DNA of 64,000 bases, taken from positions 15,837,318-15,901,317 of the forward strand of contig CM026429.1 of the NCBI GenBank assembly GCA_014871385.1. The letters are read 5' to 3'. Below the pieces are notes generated by a model. It was not told where the DNA came from. It did not search any database and was given only the letters and a program-made list of their open reading frames with translations. Each line of letters starts with the position of its first letter. The first letter of the stretch is position 1. Source of the stretch: Ceratodon purpureus. Lineage: Eukaryota > Streptophyta > Bryopsida > Pseudoditrichales > Ditrichaceae. Position numbers and translations under genes: made by a program. This document shows, piece by piece, positions 1-9,900 of the stretch.

Positions 1-1768
1 CGAAGACCGATCACGTACTGCATGTCGTTGAGTGTTATGTCCCGGCGGGCTGGCTTTGGGGGAAATCCTGGTTTCAAACCGTCCTCCCCGATGATCCTCC
101 CCTCCTCCCAGGCGTTGAACACCAGTTGCCACTCGTTGTATGTTTCGTCAGACACGAAGACTAAGGGCAGCTTGAAGGTTTAGGACGTAGGGGACTTTCC
201 GAGAATCGGACTGAGGTACTCCTTGCAGAACTCCTACAAGGAAGAAGAAAATGACATTGATAAATAAATCCCACTTCTACAATACGGAGAACCACTTGAG
301 CGTCGGCGGGCCGCCGACGACTTTCAACTACATGTAAACAACAGGAAAAGGGGAAGATGTGAATTACCTTCCATGCGCTGAAGTCATCTTTCTTGTCGAT
401 CCTCCCCCGCTCGATCCATTTGGCGCGCATCTTCGCCAGCTGGGACCTGAAACTTACTTCGGCGACTTTATCCTTCACCTCGATGTTTAATGCGTTAGAG
501 ACCTTAATGAGGGTATCCTTGTTATCAGCATATACAGGAATGATATCGTGGTTAAGGTAATATTGCCGCATAGGAGAGTCCAGTAGTTCCTTCTCTCCCA
601 GTTCTCGACAAGCCTCAAACGTGTGCTGGCCCCCAATTATGTACCAATGGATGAGCTCATCTTCATACCAAGGTACCAGCGACGTTGTGCCGTCATCCAA
701 TGTACGTGAATACTTGATATTTAGGGCTGGCATAGGTCGAAGAAGTCCTTCCAAGCCTTTAAGCTTAATCTTGCTCGTCACTGGATCCTTTACTCTGGGG
801 TCACCACTCATAGGAAGGCTGTACAGCTCGGGCTTCTTCCGGATTGCTCCAAGTCCTTTGTAGAAAAGACTTATCTGATCCTGCCTCTTCCTGAATATCG
901 CTCTGTACTTAAATTCGTCGGGAGCTATGTGTATCCTGTTATATGGAATCTGACAAGGAAGGGCACGTTGCCCGTTGGGAAAGCAGTGCCCAAGTCCCTC
1001 CTCCAACGTCTGGTACATTGCAAGGACGTCGGTGTCCTTTGTTTTGGAAGTGAGATTGTTTGCGAGCATGAGAGCTTCCGCCACGGTCTGCTTTTTCTCT
1101 TCCTTCTTCCCACCTTTCTTCTTCCCACCTTTCTTCTTCCCACCCTCGCCCTCAGCAGCCGCTGCCTTTTGCTTCTTCTTTCTCGATGACTCCCCTGTCG
1201 TCTGTGTCTCTCCGGTCTCGGGGGTGACTGTACCAGTGCCCGCTTCTACAGCAGACTTGCGGCCGCCTCTTTTCTTTGCTGAAGGCTTAACCGAGTTCTT
1301 CGTCTTCTCTTCCATCACTTTGTCCCCGAGCGTATCAATCACGTCGAGTATCTGTTCAACAGCTATGTTCTCGCCCCTGCCCCAAGTAGCCGCATCCTGT
1401 ACTTCTTTAGAGCACAAGCCGTCCATGCACTTCTCAACCGGAATTACAACCGCGAAGCAGTCCACTGGTGTGCCCTCCACGACAGGAACCGATGCAAACA
1501 CCAAGCACACGTTGTTGTTATCCTCGCATTCCCTGGCTCCAATAATCTCAAATCTTGGTCCACCCGCCATTTGCTTCTGACCTATTTTGGTCACGAAGCC
1601 CAGCGACGTGGGAGTGTCACGCCAGGTGATGCCCCACTCCGTTATCTTCGAATCAGCGAGGAATGTCACCCTCGGTGTCAAGCCCCGTGCTCGTATTTGT
1701 ACTTCAAGATCAACAACCTTGTCACAGAGCCACCGTAACCCATTTGGTTTTGCGGTGGAGTCGACCAT
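1..1768 (-). CDS. ParB-like domain protein of element family A, partial, with an in-frame stop
   Basis: Seen: the ATG at 1768 lies seven bases inside an exon whose acceptor (TTTTGCAG) ends at 1776. The exon runs to a GTAATT donor after 368 (467 codons). The next exon starts at 233 after CTTGTAG and stays in phase. Residues 160-235 are a lysine-rich linker with repeated GGKKK. The second half carries a ParB/sulfiredoxin-like core with HWYIIGGQHTFEACRELG, standing where the other two proteins in the window have WDGNHR. After 17 codons of exon 2 a TAA (180-182) interrupts the frame, which then stays open to the window edge and looks like protein. It is weakly similar to the helical region after the ParB domain in the 7-13 kb gene. 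Inference: a ParB(-methyltransferase) gene copy with a nonsense mutation; alternatively the protein truly ends at 484 residues. The intron at 234-367 holds one GTCGGC palindrome. Confidence 0.6.
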
Positions 1769-1815
1769 CGCCCTGCAAAATTAGAATCACGAGATTAGAC
1801 CATGAGATTCTCACT

Positions 1816-2390
1816 CCATCGGCGGATAGCCGACGGGGCGGATGAACACGCCCTCCCCATCGGCGGACAGCCGACGGGGGGAATAACCATGTGAGAAAAT
1901 AGAAAAATGAAGGACTCAGAAAGGGGTGCCGTCGGCGGTCAGCCGACGGGAGGAACAACCCCATGCGCGAGAACACAAAACATGAAGGGCAAAAGAAGGG
2001 GTGGCGTCGGCGGACAGCCGACGGGAAGGACAAACCCATGCGAGAAAACAGAAACATGAAGGACAAAAGAAGGAGTGGCGTCGGCGGACAGCCGACGGGA
2101 GGGACAAACCCATGCGAGAAAACGGAAACATGAAGGACAAAAGAAGGGGTGGCGTCGGCGGACAGCCGACGGGAGGGACAAACCCATGCGAGAAAACGGA
2201 AACATGAAGCACTCAAGAAGGGGAGCGTCGGCGGACAGCCGACTGGACAACTTACCCACTCTCGGAGGCTGCCATGGCGTCGGCGGATGACCTTCGAACA
2301 GCAGCCGACGCGCGCAGGTGAAGGAGCCGACGCCCTCAACCCTAGCAGCCGACGCAAAAAAACCTAGCAGCCGACGCGACCTCTGCGGAG
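1816..2390. repeat. 74-bp tandem array carrying family A palindromes
   Basis: A palindrome of the form GTCGGCGGACAGCCGAC recurs near 1818, 1859, 1931, 2006, 2080, 2154 and 2227. The units from 1931 on are 73-75 bp apart and almost identical, so the spacer repeats too. The array lies directly upstream of the acceptor at 1776 of the minus-strand ParB-like gene, hence probably in its 5-prime intron. Past 2290 the motif decays into half-sites (CAGCCGACG) about 20 bp apart. The same palindrome family is found inside the DUF7869 gene region at 20.6-24.5 kb. Confidence 0.85.
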
Positions 2391-3089
2391 CGCTGAGAAG
2401 AGGACAAAAGAGAGCTGAAAAAGAGAAGGCTGGAAATGAGGAGGAAATGTCGGGAGTGGCGGGTGTATACCCTGCAGACCCCCACCTCCCGAGACTGAAT
2501 CGTCACGCCCGATGGGTCATGACGTATGGCTATGTACATACCATCCATGCATGGATGGTCATCCCTAACATCCGTCCCATCACGCCACGTAGGATGATGA
2601 TGGGACGTCTTTTGACTTTTTTTCAATCCGTCACCAAGTCATGATGGCGTGGGCATGTGATGTGACAGCTGCTCCAATCGCCACGTTCAAATTCGTAATA
2701 ATGAACTAACATTGTTGTGTGACGGCGGGGGTATCTCGCCGCCATGATGGGATCTTGATCTGTCCAAGGCGCGCAAAATTGAATTCGATTCTGGCGCCAA
2801 TTTGTACTCCTGGGAATTCATAACTAACCCCCCGTCAGATGCGCATACTTCATTCTATTTCTGTCATTGCACTTTCGATTCCCTCTGAGAGTGCTCCTGA
2901 CGCACACGTTTCCTGAGAGGACCGTTATTATTCTCGCATGTGCTTAACTGTCCAGCACCTTCTGTTGCCGTTTCTGTTGTCTTCGTCTATCGTTTATGAT
3001 TGGACGGTTGAGAGGAGTCTCTGATTGGACAGGTTAGAGGACACCATACTGCTTCTCAACTAAGGTCCCCTGCAATTTCTGTTGGCGGA
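2391..3089. other. 5-prime flank of the family A ParB-like gene, no coding region seen
   Basis: No convincing coding exon. The stretch should hold the promoter and any non-coding first exon of the minus-strand ParB-like gene. No clear TATA box could be assigned. Confidence 0.4.
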
Positions 3090-3275
3090 CGTGTCCGTCA
3101 TCGTCGGCGGATGCTATTTCTGGGCACACTCCGAGTCGTACGATCCGCGTTGGCTGGAGGGAAGTTACCATGCGTGCTGCGAGCGGCGAGCGGAGAGCGG
3201 CGAGCAGAGAATGGCGAGCACAGAATTTACCTTTACCAAAATTTTCAGGACTAATAATACCCCTATAACCGCGGG
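3090..3275. repeat. Left arm of a family A inverted repeat
   Basis: The reverse complement of 3171-3207 (a run of GCTCGCCGCTCTCC units ending GCAGCACGCA) matches 20114-20150. The reverse complement of 3259-3271 (CGGTTATAGGGGTA) matches 19958-19970, followed in both by AGTCCTGAA. The arms face each other across 16.6 kb and each lies just upstream of a family A gene that reads away from it. They are either shared promoter sequences of a divergent gene pair or terminal inverted repeats of two separate copies. Confidence 0.65.
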
Positions 3276-3927
3276 AAAAAACAGAAATTTGCCATTTTTT
3301 GTAGTTACTTTTTTTAGAAAAGATGTGTAATTCCGTGGATTTCTGGGTTAAAATCACTTTAGTTTATTATGTATTTACCAAGAGGTATAAATTAGGGCTG
3401 ATGTCATGATGACGTCATGCATATATATTTTTTGATTTGCGATGGGTTTAGGCAAGATACAATGATCAGGCGTTGAGTTTTAGATCAAACAAATAATTCT
3501 TTCATAGGTTTATGTGAATGCACAAGGAAAAAATCAAGTTTCACAGATCCTAAAGAAGTCAAGGTCTGAAAACTTCCTGGAATATTTCAAAATTCGTGTA
3601 TAATATCTTAACTGCTAAAACCAAGATATACCTTCTTGGAGTCCTTGTCTTCATCGAAGATTACTCTCTCTTCCTAGGCAGCAAAGCATCTTCATTTGAG
3701 TGATACAAGTAAGAGATTCTTATCATGAAACAACACTTGGTAAGCAAGGTTCCACAGGAGGAGGCCACTCTTGGTTTCTTGAGCTTGTTTCTAGGTGGCG
3801 TATTAGGATAGTGACACAGTCCTTGGCATTCTGTGCTGTATGTAAAGGTAGTGTAGGAGTTCGGGGGGGTCAATCTGCAACCTTGCGTGGAACGTTTTAA
3901 GATTTGAACAATTTAGTGTGTTGCACG

Positions 3928-4299
3928 ATGCCGAAGGTGCGTAATGCAAGACTGAGGAGGACGAGAGCGGCTGTAGGTTTGGCCCGAAAGGCACCGGCGA
4001 GTTATCAGGAGCTGCGGCCCTGGCTTCTGGAGGTGGAGCGCGCCAGGGAACGAGGCATGGACCTGCCACCGTTTAGGCACATCGGAAGCCTCCATGTTGG
4101 TGAAGGTGAATGGCGTTGGACAGTGCTTTGTACCAATGAGCTTCTCCGTATCATGGAGCTGTCCCTAATCCCGTATCCCTTGCCATCCACTGTGGAAGAG
4201 AATCCAGTTGTTCAGCTGCCCGAAGTGATCATATCGGATGGCAAAACTTGCTGGTTTGATATCGACAAGAGTTGGACTGTATATCCTCCGAAGGATTAG
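3928..4299 (+). CDS. Small ELRPW-motif protein, unknown function
   Basis: A single-exon ORF of 123 residues from the first ATG. The N-terminus is basic (MPKVRNARLRRTRAA); the core contains ASYQELRPWLLEVERARERG, then PPFRHIG, WRWTVLCTNELLRIMEL, PYPLP and SDGKTCWFDIDKSW. A second copy of this family is encoded at 24852-25373: ELRPW, a P-F-I segment, W-W, EL-L-I and a proline-leucine stretch line up in the same order. That the ORF is conserved in two places is the main reason to believe it is real. No known family was recognised. It lies between the family A left arm and the S1-like gene, so it may be cargo of the element inserted there. Confidence 0.55.
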   Translation: MPKVRNARLRRTRAAVGLARKAPASYQELRPWLLEVERARERGMDLPPFRHIGSLHVGEGEWRWTVLCTNELLRIMELSLIPYPLPSTVEENPVVQLPEVIISDGKTCWFDIDKSWTVYPPKD

Positions 4300-4768
4300 T
4301 ACTATAAAGACTAGAAGGGTATTCGTGTGCAATGAAGGAGTCCAGAAGAGTGAAGACGAAAGAACGAGTCTTTCTGTATTTAGCAAGGAGAGATATTCTT
4401 GCCTGACTTGGTGTCTGGGTTTCTCCGAAGAATGAGTGAGCTTGGAATTATAAAAAAAGATTACTGTTTGTAATCTAAGAGTTTAGGATCATAGGTCTCG
4501 ACGGAGAACAGATGATGTCAGTATTATGAAAACCAAAGATTAATATTTAAAGAAATTTCTAATAGTAAAGGAAGTCTCGGAATAATAGCTGAGATGGTAT
4601 CATGAGAGAGGTTGTCGTCCACTGAAGATGAATTCTAGTATTCATATTTAAAGAATATTTCTAAGAGTGTTTTGAGTATAATTGTAAAATGGGAGGAATC
4701 AGAATAATATAAAATGGTCGACGTATATTATGTAATTTATGTATTACAACGTCTGTAACTAATATATT

Positions 4769-5800
4769 TCAGAGTTCCGTGTGCTGTAGTTTTGGACGCT
4801 TTGGCGGTTGATCTTCATCGTCAGGTTCCCCTGTCCGCTTCCGTATTGGAACCCAGTCAAATCGTTTTTCCCAGATTGATCCGGTTTGTCCACATCCAAC
4901 TCGGTCCAGCCAAATCCCTTCATTGTCTGCTTTCCATGCACAATCTATACAGTCAATAGGCATTGAAACGTGATTCACTAGAGGAGGTTTCCATATTTTA
5001 ACATCTCTACGATATGCCATACTCCCCAGGTCTTTAAATTTGCATATCCAGGGCGAACTGAGTAAACGCTCGTCGGTGCGTGGATTTAAGGATATGTAAA
5101 AAAATCGTTCGGAAATGTGTGCTCGAAGTCGTCCAGGAATTTTCACAGTATTCATTGGCGCATCCATAACTCCAAATGTAAGTAGTAGTTCATCATCGAG
5201 ATCATTGAAAATAGACACTCTATACTCCTTCAGAAATTCGTGGTGGTCCTCGTCCTCCTTCCATTGCTTAAAAAGCTTGTACTGATGTCTCCCGCTAAAA
5301 GGATGGAACTGAGAAACATACAGACCATCTCGTTCAATATTCCATCGGCACAAATATGTATCAGGGCTGGGACCTTGTTCACAGATTGGACAATGGTCAT
5401 CGTTGAAATTTGCAGATTCGTGCCGCATAAGACGAGCATGGGGATGCTCCCAGATGCACATGTGATCTATCTCATACTTTATGGCACAATTCCATTCGCG
5501 GATTTCGTATTCAAAATCACAAAACAAATTATCTTCGAAATCGAGAAGACCGCGGCCAACTTCAACATTTGCATGAGGTTTGATTTGATAAAGTACGACA
5601 TTTTGCGTTTTTGGCACACCATGATCATAGACCTTTTCGAAGCAATCTAGCCATACCTTCTTGGGAATATTATTTGTAATTTCAACTGGTGACAATACAT
5701 TCTGTATAATTTCCTCATCAAATGATTGTACTAGTCGGAAAGTTGTCAGAATTAAGACATAGAGTAGTGAAAAAACGCATTTCAGTCCATGACCTTCCAT
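4769..5800 (-). CDS. Secreted S1-like (S-protein homologue type) protein
   Basis: Single exon, 343 residues from the ATG at 5800. Residues 8-26 (VFSLLYVLILTTFRLVQS) form a hydrophobic signal peptide, so the product is probably secreted. The segment around residues 75-145 has the signature of plant self-incompatibility S1 / S-protein homologues: NLFCDFEYEI, a cysteine-tryptophan pair, then LCRWNIERDGLYV. The protein is longer than the usual 120-150 residue family member: about 200 further residues end in a basic, proline-rich tail (PPKRPKLQ). The family has roles in cell signalling and pollen rejection in flowering plants; in other plants its role is unknown. It sits next to the ELRPW gene and may be cargo. 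Its long C-terminal extension was not recognised. Confidence 0.5.
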   Translation of the reverse strand: MEGHGLKCVFSLLYVLILTTFRLVQSFDEEIIQNVLSPVEITNNIPKKVWLDCFEKVYDHGVPKTQNVVLYQIKPHANVEVGRGLLDFEDNLFCDFEYEIREWNCAIKYEIDHMCIWEHPHARLMRHESANFNDDHCPICEQGPSPDTYLCRWNIERDGLYVSQFHPFSGRHQYKLFKQWKEDEDHHEFLKEYRVSIFNDLDDELLLTFGVMDAPMNTVKIPGRLRAHISERFFYISLNPRTDERLLSSPWICKFKDLGSMAYRRDVKIWKPPLVNHVSMPIDCIDCAWKADNEGIWLDRVGCGQTGSIWEKRFDWVPIRKRTGEPDDEDQPPKRPKLQHTEL

Positions 5801-6926
5801 GCTATTTAAAAAATGTGAATTCAAATTGAATTATAATAATTATAAGAAAAAAATTTGAAGTTTACGGAGACAGCTATTTAATTCTTCAAATGTTCTGAAA
5901 AGGTGTTGTGAACTCTGCGTATCCATCAATATCACTTATGATGACTTTTCAATAACAGTTATACTTTTGGAATATAGAAATAGTCATAGTACAGCAGTTA
6001 TTTATTCGAAAGATTCCTGCAACGAATACATAAACCATTTCTTATAAAAATTAGACGACGAGCTTGGTAGCTATGCACAATGAATTGAAACTTGAAGTTC
6101 TTTAATTTGTTAAAATGAAACTTGGAAGTCTGAGTTTCATACTTATTGCAGAGTTCTAGTTTAGACTCGGATCAGATTGAATGAAAATCCGTAAAAACCT
6201 TATGAGACTTGCATGTGCATCCGTTCGCACTTAGGACATTAATTCGACTATTTCAGGGAAGAGGTTCTTTTGTTTTGAAGAAATAAGGTGAGCAGATTTG
6301 CATGAGAAACATGGAAACTTGAACACCTCAAAAGAGTTATAAGCACTTGCTAAGTTTAATGTCAGCAGTACACAGTAGAATCGCAGAAGTAACTCCTCTA
6401 CCTACTGTTAATATATATATTCAGTTGTTACAGAAAACTGTGTGGCACAATCCATGTCTCCTCAAATCCTCAGTGTATTAGTGCTCGAACATACGCAGGA
6501 TTTGCACAAGATAAAATCGAAGTACGTAAAGTATACAGCTCACATTCTGGAGACCGGGTAAGTAAAGTGCAATAAAATGTTGGAATGGGTGAAGCTGAAC
6601 GAGATCATAAACGAAGACTACGGAATAAACTCATCATCACTTTCCGAAGCACTGTTTAAAATGAACGGGCAGATACTAGGATTATATTTTTTGCAAGGAC
6701 TAGATGAGGCACTCGAACTAGTAGAAGAAATCTGAGCTAACACTTCTGCTAGACCTTCAATGTAGCAAGGAAGTCTATCAGATCTGCTCGGTGACCGGTA
6801 CTCCCTCCAAAGACGCCTCAGATTTAGACGCCGACTGCGAAATCAAACTAAATGTTAGTTAGAAAGGAGAAAGTCAAAATAATAATTAAGAGCAGTACTG
6901 AAGGAAGGATGAAACTGGTAACGAAC
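5801..6926. other. Intergenic, AT-rich, no gene seen
   Basis: No sustained coding frame. A short stretch at 6770-6850 read on the minus strand follows a TTTCGCAG acceptor and could be a last exon of the ParB-methyltransferase gene, since a strong GTGAGTAAG donor precedes that gene's stop codon. The left boundary of element BC probably lies in or to the left of this stretch. Confidence 0.35.
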
Positions 6927-9900
6927 TTACTCACATAAATCTACAGCATCCTCCTTGGGAAGAACCTCCTCATCCTCGGTGACATCAGTAACTTCGGATG
7001 GCGCTACTGCATGAGGCACTGCCGCGGTCTTCTGAAGAGGATCCAGAACCTCCTTGAAAATGTTCTTATCACCTTCGAGTGCCACGATCGCCCTCCTTGT
7101 TGCCTGGGCGGCCAAGACAGAAGCCCCTAAAAGTACCATACGTAAACAGTTAGAAAACACGTACTTCAATGCAGGGCAGAAAGTAGTAACTAAAAATCTG
7201 GGGGATATGCTTACCAGTACCAGGAGAGAGGTCACAGACGATCCCATTTTCGGGGGTGAGTCCGCCAATCAGGAGCTCCATTAGGGCCTGAGACTTTTCT
7301 TTTGGACCTCTCCAAAGGAAGTCAGAATCCTTCCTCTTCAGCGCGGATTCTTCAGTTACAACATTGAAAAGAACATCATCCTTAGATAGGTTGATCTTCG
7401 CAAATTGAGGCCCTGTGACAATGGTAAGGCTCTTTGGATTCCTAGCCACAGGCTTGGTGAAGCTGCGCACTAACAAGACGGCCCGAAACATCAAGGTCTG
7501 CATTCACCAGAAGTTATATTAATAGGGTAGCAATCGAGAGATGAGGAAAAAAATAAACATGTGATGAACTTCACAATGGCGAAACCGGAAGCAGACAACA
7601 TACCAAACGTGCTGGGTCCAAAGGGTGAGTATGATGTAGAGAGTTGACAATGATCCACTATTTCTTCACGACCAGGTTGTTGTTCTTGAGGAAGCTTCCC
7701 AGAACCTTACTGATATGGCTGCTATCTGGAATGAAGAAGAGAAGAGCCCCATCATCGTGAAGGAAGCCTCGAGAGAAACCGACCGTAAGCTTTATGTAAT
7801 CCTTCACTAACTCATTCCACAGAGGGACATGCTCCGGATATTCTGATACCCCAGGGACATACAGTCCATCCGGAAAGTCCGCAATCACCAGGTCCGCAGC
7901 CGGTTTCTGATCAACCACTCCAAGGAAGTACTTTTGTCGACCTGCTCCAACCTGCTCGACAGAAAATGGTATAAATCCGAAATTATAAAAAATCATGCAA
8001 AAAAAAAGAAACAAATACACAAACTATAAGTGATTGGTGCCTCCAGCACTCGCATGGGCGATTGGCGCACGCGCATGAAGGAGCAGCAGATTGACTCTGC
8101 TGCTCCCTCACCCGCATGAGCCAAGGGCCCATGCGGGTGTCGATGAGGGGGCCCTCATGGCACTGCCGTCAACGGCAGTGCCATGGGAGGTGCCTCCAGC
8201 ACTCGCATGAGCCTCGGGCTCATGCGGGTGAGGGAGCAGCAGATTGACTCTGCTGCTCCCTCACCCGCATGAGCCAAGGGCCCATGCGGGTGTCGATGAG
8301 GTGGACCTCAAGGCACTGCCGTCAACGGCAGTGCCCTGGGAGGCTCCTGCAGCACCCGCATGAGCCTCGGGCTCATGCGGGTGAGGGAGCAGCAATGAAA
8401 CTCTGCTGCTCCCAAAAGGACTGCCGTTAACGGGAGTCCTTTTGGGAGCAGCAGATTGACTCTGCTGCTCCCTCACCCGCATGAGCCAAGGGCCCATGCG
8501 GGTGTCGATGAGGGGGCCCTCATGGCACTGCCGTCAACGGCAGTGCCATGGGAGGTGCCTCCAGCACTCGCATGAGCCTCGGGCTCATGCGGGTGAGGGA
8601 GCAGCAGGGAAACTCTGCTGCTCCCAAAAGGACTGCCGTTAACGGCAGTCCTTTTGGGAGCAGCAGATTGACTCTGCTGCTCCCTCACCCGCATGAGCCA
8701 AGGGCCCATGCGGGTGTCGATGAGGTGGACCTCAAGGCACTGCCGTCAACGGCAGTGCCCTGGGAGGCTCCTCCAGCACCCGCATGAGCCTCGGGCTCAT
8801 GCGGGTGAGGGAGCAGCAGTGAAACTCTGCTGCTCCCTCACCCGCATGAGCCAAGGGCCCATGCGGGTGTCGATGAGGGGGCCCTCTTTAAAAAGGTTGA
8901 AATCCGAAATAATGCACAAGGATGCATAGAGAAGATATGAATCGAGATAAATAGAGAGGTTTTAAATTACCTTAGTGAGAAATGCAATCATGGCCTCAAA
9001 GGAGGGTGGATATTTTCCTCTCGTAGACTTGTAGTCCACCATCATGTGAAAAGCCTCATCAAGAATGAGAAGCTTGGTCTGGTGTCGAGTGGAGGACGCG
9101 GCTGCCGACATGGTCTTCATGGCTGGAGGAATAAACTGGGAGGGAGCATCCTTCGAGGAAGATGCATGCTGAAGGCGCTTGAATTGTGGCCGGGGAGGTG
9201 GAGAAGGATTCGGCTCAGTTTCCGCAGGCTCGGTTTGTTGCACCTCGGTGCCTGCAGCGGTGTTTGCGGGTATGTCCTCCTCTATCTGCTCTTCAACCAG
9301 GTCCTCAGCCTTCCGCTTCGCCCCCCTTCCTTTCCTCCCCCTGGAAGTCGCCTTTCCCTTTGGAGAGCCCGCTGCTGCTTGCTGGTCTGGAGAATCCGAG
9401 GGCACAGCTGCTGGAATCTTCGCCAGAGCTGGCTGAAGAGAATCCCGAAGTGCCACATCAAAAGTAGGGCACTTTTTTGGGGGGCAGTCCATGTACCACC
9501 CACATCTCTCGTAATGAACGGGCTCCCAAGCCCTAAGCATCGCGGGTGTATACATACACTCAGAATTTGAAGTATCGAGGTAGTTAGGGAAAAAGGCCGG
9601 AACCTTGGAAATTGCCTTCCTCGGGAGGAGAACATACTTGAAGTACCTGTAGAGAACCCTGCGAACAGCCGGAAAAAAATTCGGCTGCTGATCCGAGGTC
9701 TTGTTCTTATGCACTTGGTCTCCTGTGAATTCCCTGAAAAATGCAGAGTCCCACAGCTGGCACCTCATGGCCTCGACATAGTCAAAAATGTGTTGTACTG
9801 GATCGCCATCGTCGGGAGTGTAGTTAACCTCCACTCCCAAGTCCTGAAGAACTCCCTTGAAGAGCTCCTCAACCTCCACAGCTATCTGGAGGTAAAGAAA

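Noticed and set aside
1931-2245. CRISPR-like regular repeats
   Set aside because: The whole 74-bp unit is repeated, including the stretch between palindromes, so there are no unique spacers, and this is plant nuclear DNA.
1722-2367. Several overlapping frames on both strands
   Set aside because: They are translations of the 74-bp repeat array, with the same peptide recurring each unit.
8261-8929. Frames of about 78 codons on both strands
   Set aside because: They repeat the palindrome array in translation and lie in an intron.
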